DNA from: Zingiber officinale
Lineage: Eukaryota; Streptophyta; Magnoliopsida; Zingiberales; Zingiberaceae
Length of the DNA stretch: 64,000 nucleotides
Direction of reading: 5' to 3'
Assembly (NCBI RefSeq): GCF_018446385.1
Contig: NC_055990.1
Span: 28,853,891 to 28,917,890 of the forward strand
Shown here: positions 21,841 through 33,949 of the stretch, piece after piece
How positions within the stretch are numbered: the stretch's first letter is position 1
Layout of the letters: each line of letters opens with the position of its first letter
The notes under the pieces: generated by a model
What the model was told of the DNA's origin: nothing
What the model saw: only the letters and a program-made list of their open reading frames with translations
The model's database searches: none
Program-made: the position numbers and the translations under genes

Positions 21841-24800
21841 ATGTCTTTCAACCCACTGTCCATCATACTTCAACAGAATAGACTTACTGGACCAAACTAC
21901 ATAGATTGGAAAAGAAACCTGGACATTGTTCTTACTGTTGAAAGCTATAAATTTGTACTGACTGAGCAGTGCCCTGATGCACCTACTGGTGAATCTACCC
22001 AAGAGGAGATTGAATATCATAGGAAATGGGTAAAAGCAGATGAGATGGCGCGGTGTTACATTTTGGCTTCAATGTCAAATGTATTGCAACATCAGCATCA
22101 AGATTTACCAACAGACTATGATATTATGAACAATCTCAAGGAACTCTTTGGTCATTATGATAGGGCTTCTAGGCAAGAAGCCATGAGAAAGATAATGACA
22201 GCCACCATGCAAGAGGGTACTCCTGTAAGGGATCATATCCTAAAGATGATGACTTATCTAAACGAGATACAGATCCTTGGAGGAGAAATTGATGGGGAAA
22301 CCCAGATCGATATGATCCTCCAAACGCTACCTAGAAGTTTTGAGCAGTTTCGCCTAAACTATAATATGAATAAGAGGGTTTATTCATTAGCGGAACTACT
22401 GACAGAACTTCAAGCAGCAGAAGAATTATTTCGTCATAATGCTCAAATTCACTATGCTGAAAATGGTTCTACTTCTAAACCGAAAGGAAAGAAGAAAAAG
22501 AAACAAGCTGGTTCAGCAAAGAAAGTGAATAAATCTCAGAGTACGGAATTTAAAGCTGGAATGAAGAAGCCGAAGGGCAAGTGCTTCATCTGTAAGCAGG
22601 CAGGACATTGGAAGGCGGACTGTCCTCGTAGGAACCAAAACAAAGGTATATCTCATACTCTAGTTGTTGAAACATGTTTAGCGGTGTTATCTACTAGCAC
22701 CTGGTGTGTAGATACGGGAGCCACTGATCATGTCTGCAATTCCTTGCAGGGGTTCCAGGAAACCCGACGACTATCTGAAGGAGAAATTACCGTCTACATG
22801 GGCAATGCTACTAAGGTGGCAGCTGTTGCAGTGGGAGACGTCTACTTATCTTTTAGTAGAAATAGAAATTTGATTTTAAGAAATTGTCTTTATGTACCCA
22901 GTTTTAGAAAGAATTTAATTTCAGTTTCTAAACTGTTTTTAGATGGATATTCAGTTTCTTTCAGTAACGATGTAGTTATTAAAAGAAATAAAGTGATTAT
23001 CTGTTCTGGTGCATTAGTTGGCAATTTGTATACTTTAAATCCAATTTCTTCCACAAAGCAAAACATGGAAATTTATAACTCATCTTCTAACTCTAATAAG
23101 AGAAAAGAACCTTCGGAAATGAACCAAGCATATCTTTGGCATCTAAGGCTTGGTCATATTAACTTAAGTAGGATTCAGAGGCTTATAGCCGATGGACTTT
23201 TGGGTTCATTAGAGTTGGAAAATTTTCCAACTTGTGAATCCTTTTTGGAAGGTAAAATGACCAAGAGGCCGTTCAAGGCCAAGGGGTATAAAGCCAAAGA
23301 AGTGTTAGAGTTGGTTCACTCTGATTTGTGTGGTCCTATGTCTGTCTAGACAAGAGGAGGTTTTGAATATTTTGTCTCTTTCATAGACGATTATTCAAGA
23401 TATGGATACATTTACCTAATGCACCGCAAGTCCGAGTGCTTTGATAAGTTCAAAGAATACAAGGCTGATGTGGAGAAACGATTAGGTAAAAGTATCAAGA
23501 CACTACGGTCAGATCGTGGTGGCGAATACCTCTTAGGAGAATTTAGGAATTACTTATCAGAGGCCGGGATTCAATCCCAATTGTCTGCACCTGGAACACC
23601 CCAACAGAATGGTGTGGCAGAATGAAGGAATAGGACTCTTATGGAGATGGTTAGATCAATGATGAGTTATTCAGAATTACCAAATTCATTTTGGGGATAT
23701 GCTCTGGAAACAGCAGTATACGTTCTGAACTTAGTACCTTCTAAATCAGTTTCTTCTACTCCCATAGAATTGTGGAATGGGCGAAAGCCCAGTCTAAGAC
23801 ATATTCGGATTTGGGGTAGTCCAGCACATGTGCTGAAACCAGATGCTGATAAGTTAGAATCTCGTACAGAAGTTCGCGTGTTTGTAGGATATCCCAAAGG
23901 AACGAAAGGTGGTTTATTTTATAGTCCTAAAGACCAGAAGGTCATTGTTAGCACCAATGCCCAGTTTTTAGAAGAAGACTATATAATGGATCACAAGCCC
24001 AGTAGCAAAGTTGTTTTAGAAGAACTTAGAGAGGACATGTCTACTTCAGTACCAACAGTACAAGATGAAGTACCACAAGAGACTGCAACACGTGTCACAC
24101 ATGATACACAACCACAGACAGTGCCTTGTCGTAGTGGGAGGGTTGTAAGGCAGCCTGAAAGATTCATGTTTTTGGGAGAGTCTTCGGACTTGATCCCGGG
24201 TAAACATGAACCTGATCCACGAACATATGACGAAGCACTCCAAGATATAGATGCAGCATCTTGGCAAAAGGCAATGAATTCTGAAATAGAGTCTATGTAC
24301 TCTAATAAGGTCTGGGAGCTTGTAGAACCACCTGATGGTGTAAAAGCCGTTGGATGCAAGTGGATCTACAAAAGGAAAAGAGGGACAGATGGGAAGGTAG
24401 AGACCTTCAAAGCTAGGCTTGTTGCGAAAGGGTACACTCAGAAAGAGGGAATCGATTATGAGGAGCCCTTTTCACCGGTAGTCATGCTTAAGTCTATCCG
24501 GATACTCTTATCCATTGCTGCTCATATGGATTATGAGATTTGGCAAATGGATGTCAAGACAGCTTTCCTTAATGGAAGTCTTGAAGAGAACATTCATATG
24601 AAGCAACTAGAAGGGTTCATTGAAAAAGGCAAAGAGCATCTAGTGTGCAAGCTCAATCGGTCCATTTATGGACTGAAGCAAGCTTCAAGGTCTTGGAACA
24701 TCCGGTTTAATGAAGTAATCCAGTCGTATGGATTTATTCAGTGACCGGATGAGTCTTGTGTATACAAGAAGTGTAACGGAAATGTGGTGGTATTTCTTGT

Positions 24801-25797
24801 ACTATACGTAGATGATATTTTGTTAATTGGCAACAATGTCAAGGTATTATCAGACGTAAGGGTATGGTTATCCAAACAATTTAATATGAAGGACTTAGGA
24901 GAGTGTGCACACATTCTTGGGATCAAAGTGATAAGGGATCTCAAGAAAAGAATGTTGTGTCTGTCCCAAGCTTCATATATAGATACAATCCTTGCTCGTT
25001 TTAGTATGCAGGATTCCAAGAAAGGTTTCTTACCTTTTAGGCATGGAATAGCTCTATCTAAAGAGATGTCTCCGAAGACATCAAAGGAGATAGAAGACAT
25101 GAAAGCAGTTCCTTATGCTTCGGTTGTAGGAAGCCTTATGTATGCAATGCTATGTACGAGACCTGATATTTATTTTGCCGTGGGCATGGTCAGCAGATAT
25201 CAGAGTAACCCTGGACAAGGACATTGGACTGCGGTAAAGCATATATTAAAGTACCTCAAAAGGACTAGAGATTATATGCTAATTTACCAAGCAGACGATT
25301 TACTCCCTGTGGGTTACACGGATTCAGATTTCCAATCAGATAGGGACAATAGTAAGTCTACATCAGGCTATGTGTTTACTTTAGGAGGAGGAGTCATTTC
25401 ATGGAGGAGTGTTAAGCAGAAATGCGTATCGGACTCAACCATGGAAGCTGAGTATGTAGCAGCCTCTGAGGCAGCTAAAGAAGCAGTATGGCTTAGGAAC
25501 TTTCTAATGGACTTAGATGTGATTCCTGGTTTGCCCAAAATTATCACAATTTATTGTGATAATAGCGATGCAGTTGCAAACTCGAAGGAACCACGAGCTC
25601 ATAAGGCAAGTAAACATATAGAGCGCAAGTACCACCTGATACGAGATATCGTGAAGCGAGGAGAAGTTGTCATCGCCAAGATTGCATCAGCAGATAACCT
25701 GGCAGATCCTTTCACTAAGGCCCTTTCGGCGAAAGCTTTTGATCGGCATGTGGAGGGAATGAGAATCAGATGTATGGTAGAAGATATGGCAGCTTAG
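21841..25797 (+). pseudogene. Copia-B gag-pol polyprotein, one frame with three nonsense codons
   Basis: The frame opens at MSFNPLSIIL (21841) and stays in register for 1319 codons, stopping at 25797. Domains in order: copia Gag, residues about 1-210; CCHC knuckle CFICKQAGHWKADC near 250; protease WCVDTGATDHV near 290; pre-integrase LWHLRLGH near 430; integrase HSDLCGP near 495 with LRSDRGGEY near 555; RT GCKWIYKRK near 840 with catalytic YVDDILLIG near 990; RNase H with STMEAEYVAASEA near 1200 and the C-terminal ADPFTKAL. Stops are TAG at 23347, TGA at 23623 and TGA at 24742. An upstream in-frame start at 21829 is non-ATG and less likely. No frameshift was found, and all catalytic motifs look preserved. 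Confidence 0.93.
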
Positions 25798-25818
25798 TCA
25801 TTAGTATAAATGGGAGAT

Positions 25819-28220
25819 TGTTGGAGTGTATACTGAAAGCCTAAGCTTTGTAAACATTCATTATGAATAAAGAATCACATTTGATCAAATTGTCTACATT
25901 TAGTTGTAGTTGTTCAATTAATTTATACTGTAGATAACATAGTATGTGGTGTCACATGCAGAAGATGATGTTGTTAGTACCTTATAAATTATAAACAGTA
26001 GCTCACGACCAAAATGGAAAGGAACAAACCATTTGAAGGTCGTAGTGTAATTAGGTATCAGTTTATCTTGACTGTATAATTACACTAGTACACTTAGAGT
26101 GTATTGAGTAGGACCATTTGAGGTCGTTTCTTTTATACTGACTTTATAAAGAAACAAAGACCTCGGTTATTATGGAAGTGTGTGCTCTTAATCCTGATAT
26201 AATAACAAGCACATATATTTGATATTTATTTCTTTAATTTATCAATGGGTGAGATTTAGTTCGATGAATCAATAAGCCCGATAAGTTGGGAAATGGTATC
26301 ACTTATAGTGTGTGTTGTTGATTATAGAAGGAAACTGTGTCCTAGAGATACTAGGTTGATAATGTCCCCAAGAGGAGATCATAAGGATTGTCATGTTAAA
26401 CCCTGCAGGTGGACTTAGTCCGACATGACGATAAGGTTGAGTGGTACTACTCTTGGACTAAGATATTAATTAAATGAGTTGTCAGTAACTCACTTAATTA
26501 GTGGACATTCGATATCTTAAACACAGGGAGACTAACACACTCATAATAAGAAGGAGCCCAAAAATGTAATTTGGGATTGGTGCGGTAGTTCAATAATAGT
26601 TCTCTAGTGGAATGAATTATTATTGATAAAATTAAGTTGTGTGTTCGGGGCGAACACGGGATGCTTAATTTTATCGGGAGACCAAAACCAATTCCTCCTC
26701 TCGGTCCCTATCGTAGCCTCTTAGTCATAGAGTTCTATACCCACCTATACCCACCTTCTATACCCACCCAATAGGGGCCGGCCAAGTTAGCTTGGGAAAC
26801 AAGCTAGGGCCGGCCTAGGTATAAGATTGGGTGGCCGGCCCTAGCTTGAACCCAAGCTAGTGGGGCCGGCCAAAATAAATTAAAAAAGAATTTTAATTTT
26901 TATTATGTGGATGAAATAATTTATTAAAGAGAATTAAAATTAAATTATCTCTCTTGTAAAATTTACAAAAGATTAAAGGAAGAGATTAGATCTCTTTCCT
27001 TATTTGTAGATTGGTGAGATATTTTATTTTCTCTTTAAAAATTATTCACATGTTGATAAAATTAAAATTATAGAAATTTCTTTTATTAACCATGTAGAGA
27101 TTTTTTTAAGAGAAATTTTATTTTTAAAATTTCTAGAAACAAATTAGGAAGTTTTAATTGTTGATTGAAACTTGTCCAATTTGTTCTCCAATGATGTGGC
27201 CGGCCAATGTAGATTTAATTGGGAAATTTTATTTTATTTTTCTCAATTAAATCATGTCAAGGAAATTGAGAAAATTTTATTGTAATTAAATTTCCTAATT
27301 TGTCTAGGTCAAGGAATATAAAAGAAGGGGTGAGGGTGCCTTCATGAGACACAACCTCTATTATTTCTCTCCCTCTTTTGTTCTTTGGTATGGCCGGCCA
27401 TCCTCTCCCTCTCTTCCTCTTGTGGTGGCCGAACCTCTCTCTCTCCCTTGGAGCTCTTGTGGTGGCCGGATACTACTTGGAGAAGAAGAAGAAGAAGGAG
27501 AGAAAGCTAGCATCTCTTGGAGCTTGGTTAGTATTTTGGTTTTTCTCCTTGGTGAAGTTTTCCTTTGTGGCCGAACCTTTCTTGGAGGAGAAGAAGGTGG
27601 TTGGTGGTTTCTCATCTCGGTAGATCGTTGCCCACACAACGTCTGAGGTTAGAAGAGGAATACGGTAGAAGATCAAGAGGTTTTTTCTACAAGGTATAAC
27701 TAGTAATTTTTATTTCCGCATCATGCTAGTTATTTATGGAAATAATACCAAATACAAGAGGCTTACGTTCTAGAATTTCGAATATGTTTTTTCGATGCTA
27801 TGTTCTTTTGTTTTTTCTTTTCCTTGTGATTTGATTGTTCTTTTTGGTTAACCTAAAGTTATTTTAGGAAATTAAATATTAGCTTTCTATAAAAGGTTTT
27901 GTCTAGTCGGTGGTAGTTGCTCCCATATCCAAGAAGGTCATGTGCCTCGCCACGTCAGTACTGGGAACCAATTATGGAAATTAATATTTAATGGAATTAA
28001 TAACTTAAGGAGACTTGGGTCGAACGTGTAAAGTTCCGCAGGAGATCCAAGTCAAAACCTAAAAGAACAAATAGATTAAGTTTTGGATCAAACGTGTTAA
28101 GTTCCGCAGGCGATCCAAAATTTAATTTAAAAGAACACATGGTAGCTAGGAAAAGGTTCAGACCTTTGTACAAAATTTTTGTACAGTGGAACCTATAGGT
28201 TTTCCGAGTAGCAACCAACA
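25819..28220 (+). repeat. Copia-B 3' LTR
   Basis: It is 2402 bp and nearly identical to 18334-20720. It includes a small duplication of TATACCCACC phrases near 26740-26770 that accounts for most of the 15-bp length difference. The TATA box is at 27317-27324, the structured motif at 27895-27970 and the stem-loop pair at 28013-28120. Confidence 0.94.
27895..27970 (+). ncRNA. Conserved structured motif, Copia-B 3' LTR copy
   Basis: This is the same motif as 20395-20470 with a few substitutions (TGGTAGTTGCTCC here against TGGTGGATGCTCC). The closing stem is unchanged. Confidence 0.45.
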
Positions 28221-28225
28221 CTTCC

Positions 28226-28473
28226 CACCCCTGAACAGTGGATTTTTGCCTTCCCTAGGATTCGAACTCTAGACCTCCAGGATAAGTACTAGAGTTTATG
28301 AATCCTGGTAACCAAGTGAGCGCAACTCATTTGGCTACTAAGATTCATAAACTCTAGTACTTATCCTAGAGGTCTAGAGTTCGAATTCTGGGAAAGGCAA
28401 AAATCCACTGGCCAGGGGTGGGAAGACCTTGTAACGGCTCGGCCGGGGGCTCTGCTGGGGGCACGGTCGTTAC
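28226..28473. repeat. Foldback unit 1 (right part; left 41 bp at 18293-18333)
   Basis: With the left piece, this 289-bp unit begins GTAACGACCGTGCCCC and ends in its inverse, GGGCACGGTCGTTAC. Nearly its whole length folds back on itself about a centre near 28325. Copia-B split the left arm. Confidence 0.85.
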
Positions 28474-28483
28474 ATGACTACTC

Positions 28484-28748
28484 ACATCTCTAGGTCTTCC
28501 CACCCCTGGCCAGTGGATTTTTGCCTTTCCCAGGATTCGAACTCTAGACCTCCAGGATAAGTACTAGAGTTTATGAATCCTAGTAGCTAAGTGAGCGGCG
28601 CTCACTTGGCTACCAGGATTCATAAACTCTAGTACTTATCCTGGAGGTCTAGAGTTCGAATCTTGGGGAAGGCAAAAATCCACTGGTCAGGGGTGGGAAG
28701 ACCTTGTAACGGCTCGGCCAGGGGCTCTGCCGGGGGCACGGTCTTTAC
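28484..28748. repeat. Foldback unit 2
   Basis: This second inverted unit shares arms with unit 1 (phrases GGTCTTCCCACCCCTGG and its inverse). It lacks the outermost left end and ends GGGCACGGTCTTTAC. Its centre is near 28600, at AGTGAGCGGCGCTCACT. Confidence 0.82.
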
Positions 28749-28750
28749 AA

Positions 28751-28913
28751 TAAAAAAAAGGACAACTCGGTGCACGAAGCTCCCGCCACGTGGAGTCTCG
28801 GGGAAGGATCCATTGTACACAGTCTTACCCTTCTTTTTACAAGAGGCTATTTCCAGGATTCGAACTCGTGACCTTTTGGTCACATAGCAACAACTTTACC
28901 ATTGCGCCAAGGC
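28751..28913 (-). mobile_element. Au-like SINE inside the foldback cluster
   Basis: On the minus strand it starts GCCTTGGCGCAATGG (A-box) and carries GGTCACGAGTTCGAATCC (B-box) about 40 bp later. It ends with the phrase GCTTCGTGCACCGAG and a short T-run. This matches my recollection of the angiosperm Au SINE family; that name is from memory. It lies between foldback units, with no clear duplication visible. Confidence 0.7.
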
Positions 28914-29507
28914 GCTCACTTGGCTACCAGGATTCATAAACTCTAGTATTTAACCTGGAGATCTAGAGTTCGAATCCTGGGGAAGGCAAAAATCCACTGG
29001 CCAGGGGTGGAAAGACCTTGTGAGTAACGACACGGCCGAGGGTCGTCGGTTGACGACATAATGGGTCGCTAGTTTGTAGCCGCCCAAGGGACCATCAAGG
29101 GCCGCTAGTGTGGCCACCCAAGGGGCCGAGGGGTCATGACATTACAATAAAAGACGTCTTTTTATTGTAACGACCCGACCCCTCGGGCGGCCCAACTGTC
29201 GGCCCCTTGGCGGTCCCTTCGGCGGCCCAATTGGCGACCCCTTATGTCGGGCACTCACTTGGCTACCAGGATTCATAAACTCTAGTACTTAACCTGGAGG
29301 TCTGGAGTTCGAATTCTGGGGAAGGCAAAAATTCACTGGCCAGGGGTGGAAAGACTTTGTGAGTAACGACACGGTCGAGGGTTGTCGGTCGACGACATAA
29401 GGGGTCACCAGTTGGGCCGCCAGTTGGGCCACCCAAGGGACCGCCAAGGGGCCGCCAAATGGGCAGGCAGTTGGGCCGCCCAAGGGGCCGAGGGGTCGGG
29501 TCATTAC
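28914..29507. repeat. Foldback units 3-5, GGGCCGCC-rich
   Basis: Further copies of the CTTGGCTACCAGG / GTTCGAATC arm occur at 28914-29020 and 29248-29350. Each is followed by GC-rich sequence with GGGCCGCC(A/C) phrases. A short perfect palindrome, CAATAAAAGACGTCTTTTTATTG-like, lies at about 29143-29165 between two opposed ends (GTCATGACATTAC and GTAACGACCCGACCCC). It suggests stepwise growth of the cluster by insertion of one unit beside another. Confidence 0.65.
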
Positions 29508-29514
29508 ACATTGT

Positions 29515-32500
29515 GAATCCTTGACATATCTGGTGGTAATGCTAATCTATAAGCTAGTGATCCTACTTTTTCTAGAATTTCAAAAGGCACTACATATCTG
29601 GGATTCAGTTTCCAAGCTTTATTGAATCGAACCACTCCCTTCATTGGTGAAATCTTTATATAGGCCTTATCACCTGTTTCAAATTCCACTGGTCTTCTTT
29701 TTAAATTAGCCTAATTTTCTGTCGATCTTAAGCAGTCTTGAGTCGTTCCTTGATGACAGACACTTTTTCTACCATTGTTTGGATAAGCTCAGGTACAGTG
29801 ATAACTTTTTCTCCTACTTCATCCCAAAATAGAGGTGACTGACACTTGTGCCCATATAGAGCCTCATATGGGGTCATTCCAATGCTATTATGACAACTGT
29901 TATTATGGCAAACTTGATTAAGGGTAGGTGCTCACTCCAATTACTGCTGAAGTCCAGAGCATATGCTCTTAGCATGTCTTCAAGTGTCTGTATTATCCTC
30001 TCAGTTTGGCCATCGATCCGAGGGAGATAGGTCATATTGAGAGTGACCTTAGTCCCCATAGATTTTTGAAACTTTGCCAAAAACAAGACACTAATCTTGG
30101 GTCTCTATCGGATAGTATGCTTGCCGGAACTCCATGCAGCTGCACAATGTTGTCCGTGTATAGAGTAGCCAACTTATCCATATTATAATTCATGTGGACG
30201 GGTAATAAGTGTACAGATTTTGTAAGTCTATCCACCACTACCCTTATCTCATCATGGCTTTGTCTTGACTTTGGCAATCCCACCACGAAGTCCATGGAAA
30301 TGTGCTTCCATTTCCACTCTAAAATCAATAAAGGTTGAAGAAGTCCTCCAGGTCGTTGGTGTTCTGCTTTGACCTGTTGGTATACTAGTCACCTAGAGAC
30401 GAATTCCTCGGCATCCTTCTTCATTCCGATCCACCAAAAGTTCATTTTCAAATCCCTATACATCTTTGTACTACTAAGGTGGATCAAGAATTTTGATTTG
30501 TGGGACTTAGACATTATTTTTGTTAAAGATTATCAATGTCAAGCACCCACAACCTTCTTTTCATCCATAGGATTCCGTTATCGTCTGTTTGAAAATTAGG
30601 TGCTTTTCCCTTTTTGATCTAATCTATAAGTCTTGCCAACTTCGGGTCTTGCTTCTGCTTCAACTTGATTATTTTTCGAAGGCATGGTTATGCTGAGAGT
30701 GATGCCAAAACTGTCTTGCCCATGCTCTTTCGACTTAATGTATTAACTAACTTGTTTACTTTGCCTGGGTGGTAGTTTATTATTAAGTCATAATCCTTTA
30801 AGAGGTCAATCCATCGTCGTTGCCTCATGTTTAATTCTTTTTGCATAAACAGATACTTGAGACTCTAATGATCTATAAACACTTCGCACCTTGCACTATA
30901 TAGGTAGTGTCTCTAAATTTTTAGTGTGAATACTAGCATAGCTAGTTTGAGGTCATGCGTTGGATAATTTTGCTCATACGATTTCAGTTGTCATGAAGCA
31001 TAAGTAATAACCCTTCCCTCTTGTATGAGGGCACACCCCATACCTCTTTTTGATGCATCACTATAAATAGTGAAGTCCTTATCCTCTGTGGGTAGTACTA
31101 ATGCTAGTGTAGATGCAAGCCTTTTCTTTAAAGTTACAAAAATCTTCTTACATTCTTCACTCTAGTTAAATTTGGAGTTCTTTTATGTGAGCTTCATGAG
31201 AGGTATAGCTATTGAGGAAAATCCTTCAATGAATTTTCGATAATAGCCTGCTAGCCTCAAAAAGCTTCAAATCTCTATTGCTATCTTTGGTCTTGGCCAG
31301 TCTAAAATTTCTTCCACTTGCTTGGGGTCTACAGAAATGTCTACTTCAGAGATTATGTGACCTAAGAAGGTGACACTTTTTAACCAAAATTCACACTTCT
31401 TGAATTTGACATATAGTTCCTTTTCTCTCAGTGTCTGGAGGGTAAGGCGAAGGTGATCTTTGTGGTCTTCTTCATTAGTTGAATATACGAGGATATCGTC
31501 GATAAACACTGCTATAAATTTATCAAAATATGGTCTGAACAGTCTATTCATGAGATCCATGAATGTTGTAGGGGCATTGGTTAAGCCAATGACATTACCA
31601 TGAACTCGTAATATCTATACCTAGTTCTGAAAGTTGTCTTTGGTATATCTTCAGTCTTGACCTTCAACTGGTGATAGCCTGACCTTAAATCGAGTTTGGA
31701 GAACACTATAGCTCATTTAAGTTGGTCAAAGAGGTCGTCTATCCTTGGAAGGGGGTACTTATTCTTGATTGTGATGTTATTCAATTCCTGATAATTGATA
31801 CACAATCTCATACTCTCGTCTTTCTTCTTCACAAATAAAACTGGGACTCCCTACGAAGATGCGCTCGGTCTGATTTACTTTTTGTCTAACAACTCTTGAA
31901 GTTGCTCTTTTAGTTCTTTAAGTTCTACTAGGGTCATTTGTTAGAGTGCCTTTGATATTAGCGTCGCACCTGGTGCCAAATTAATTTCAATGTGTACTTC
32001 ATGATCTGGAACTATGCCAAGTAGGTCCTTAGTAAATACATCTATGAATTCTTAAACAATTGGAACTTCTTCTAGCCCGGCCTCGGTCTTCTCTTCCACC
32101 TCCCTTATCATAGTTAGATAGATTTCATCACCGCTCCTCATGGCTTTCTAAGTTTGAGATGCGGATAGGAGCAGTCTCTTTTCCTTGGCCTTGCCATAGT
32201 AAATGATTTCTTTTTGGCTTGAAGCCAAAAGTTTGACATTCTTTCTGTGGCAATTCACTAATGTGTGGTTCTTGGCCAACCAATCCATTCCAAGAATGGA
32301 ATTGAACTCAACCATGTTAAGTTGAATTAGATCAGCTTCAAATGTATGATTACCAATAGTGACCTGACAGCTTCGATGCAACTTATGAGTTGCAATGACA
32401 TTATTAGTGAGCATCGCTACTCTTTATGGTTCACTAAGTATTTTAGCTCTAAGTCCTAACTTCTTAGTGAATCTTTTAGATATAGAAGAATGAGTGGTAC

Positions 32501-32916
32501 CACAATCAAACAATACATAGACAATCATTCTATGATTAGAATGGTACCTGCCACCACATCGCGTGAATCTTCCGCCTCTTCTTGAGTCATAGCGAACACC
32601 CGAGCATTGGGCTTATTTTCCTTTGGTTTATTCTGGACCAGAATAGAATCTGACCCCGTCCCTTGTTTCTTGGGTTCAGGATAATCCGTAATTCGATGCC
32701 CCATCTTTCCACAGTTGAATCATGCACCAGAGATCCTACGACATTCTCTGAGATGTCTGAAGTTACAAGTAGGACATGGCTTAACGCCTTGGGAGAGCGA
32801 AGTGAAAGAGGGTCCTTTAGACGGGCCACTCTATAGGTTGAGCCATTTTAACCTTTGTTCACTTGGGGAAGACTGACTCGCGAGTGGTCTCTTGTTCTTG
32901 CCCTCGTCCTCGCATT
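29515..32916 (-). pseudogene. Gypsy-A pol (end of gag, protease, RT, RNase H, integrase)
   Basis: Minus-strand order from 32916: a basic linker and a degenerate CCHC knuckle (CGKMGHRITDYP, last Cys lost) near 32700; retropepsin-like LFDCGTTHSSIS near 32490, with LGMDWL near 32300; RT with catalytic FIDDILVYS near 31495 and FLGHIIS near 31370; damaged RNase H at 31200-30700; integrase with HISMDFVVGLPKS near 30295, LSDRDPRL near 30115 and GQTERIIQTLED near 30020; and the post-integrase block YVVPFEILEKVGSLAYRLALPP near 29600. Several frameshifts and stops occur. The chain continues at 18285. It resembles Tekay/Del-type chromoviruses. Confidence 0.85.
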
Positions 32917-32921
32917 GTTTG

Positions 32922-33905
32922 TGTTGGAACCCCCAAGGTTGTTTTAGTGTGATCAACAAGTTAAGTTAGGTCCTGCGTTGTATTTAACCTTGTGTCTAAG
33001 TGTGCAGGAGCTTAGGAGCACAGGTACTCAAGCGAAAGACGCAGCTAGCGAGAAGGACGGCACGCGGTGCGTCCGAGGGACGAGGCGCTGCGGAAGAGTA
33101 CACCGGCGGACGAGAAGGGAGTGCGCGCGATGGTTCCGAGGTACGAAAGACGGAGCGGAAGATTGCTCAGGGAGCAAGAGACGCAGCTAGCGCGAAGGTC
33201 GGCACGGGGTGCGATTGAGGGACGAAGTCTGCGGATGAGTACGCTGGTGGACGAGAAGGGACACGCCGCAATTCCGAGGGACGAGAAGCCGGAGGGAAGC
33301 ACGCTCGAGAAGACCGGAAGATGGGTTCGGGTGAGCCCTATTCCGGATGTCAGAGATCACCCAATCAAGCGGATCCAGAGCAGAAGACCCGGACCGAGAC
33401 GGGGACTTAACGGAGAAGTGGTCCCGGACAAAAAGTCAACCATAGTTGACTTTTTTCTCCGGGGCGCCCGGACCCTTATTTCGACCAAGATCGCGATTTA
33501 CGCGATCTGAACGTTGGGGGATAAAGTTTTATCTCCCCCAGGGCGCCCGGAACCCTTCCAGGCGCCCCGACCAAGGCTATAAATATAGCCTTGGTCCAGA
33601 AGCTTTTCATCAGTTCAGAAATTGTAACAACACTTGTGTGCTTCCACTGCTTTGATTAGCTTCTTTCTTTTTGTACCTACACTGCTGTAAACGAGGCTTC
33701 TTCGCCTGAAGGAGTTCTTAGTGCAATCATCTTCCTTGGATTAACAACCTCCCCGGTTGTAACCAAGTCAAATCCGGTGCCTCGTTTTTATGCTTTATTT
33801 TCTGCTTAATCTATTTTTCAAGTGTTAGCTTAATTGTTCGAGAAAGGGTTGTGTTTAATTCAGGGCTATTCAACCCCCCCTTCTAGCCGGCCCAACGGTC
33901 CTATA
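32922..33905 (+). repeat. Element D 5' LTR
   Basis: It starts TGTTGGAACCCC and ends CGGTCCTATA. A TATA box lies at the centre of a perfect inverted repeat (33569-33596). GGGCGCCCGG palindromes flank it at about 33460 and 33541. The ORFs here are shadows of GC-rich repeats. Confidence 0.92.
33569..33596 (+). promoter_or_regulatory. TATA box inside a perfect palindrome, element D LTR
   Basis: GACCAAGGCTATA and TATAGCCTTGGTC are perfect 13-bp inverted repeats separated by AA, so TATAAATATA is at the exact centre. The 3' LTR repeats it at 36604-36631. Confidence 0.75.
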
Positions 33906-33907
33906 AG

Positions 33908-33919
33908 TGGTATCAGAGT
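33908..33919 (+). other. Element D primer-binding site (initiator tRNA-Met)
   Basis: TGGTATCAGAGT lies two bases after the LTR end. It has one change from the usual TGGTATCAGAGC. Confidence 0.85.
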
Positions 33920-33949
33920 CGAGGACTAACCGCCGAACGAAGCAACGAA

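Larger units (their letters stand above)
18334..28220 (+). mobile_element. Copia-B: Ty1/copia LTR retrotransposon, nearly intact structure
   Basis: The 9887-bp element has LTRs of 2387 and 2402 bp, ends TGTTGG...CCAACA, and the duplication CTTCC at 18329-18333 and 28221-28225. A Met primer site, 1.1 kb leader, single gag-pol frame and purine tract TGGGAGAT before the 3' LTR are all present. The LTRs differ at few positions by eye, so insertion is the most recent clearly ordered event here. Three nonsense codons inactivate the polyprotein. Confidence 0.95.
18293..29507. mobile_element. Foldback/MITE cluster inserted in Gypsy-A pol, itself split by Copia-B
   Basis: Outer ends are GTAACGACC... 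and ...GGTCATTAC (inverted, one mismatch in the first nine bases). The 7-bp duplication ACATTGT is at 18286-18292 and 29508-29514. Without Copia-B the net length is about 1.32 kb. The interior is a chain of inverted half-units rich in the phrases GGTCTAGAGTTCGAAT and CTTGGCTACCAGGATTC, plus a SINE at 28751-28913. There is no transposase ORF, so it is non-autonomous. The superfamily is uncertain: the duplication length fits neither hAT (8) nor Mutator (9) exactly. Confidence 0.75.

Noticed and set aside
33000..33510. ORFs of 70-147 codons in the element D LTR
   Set aside because: They overlap one another on both strands within a GC-rich LTR and disagree between the two LTR copies.
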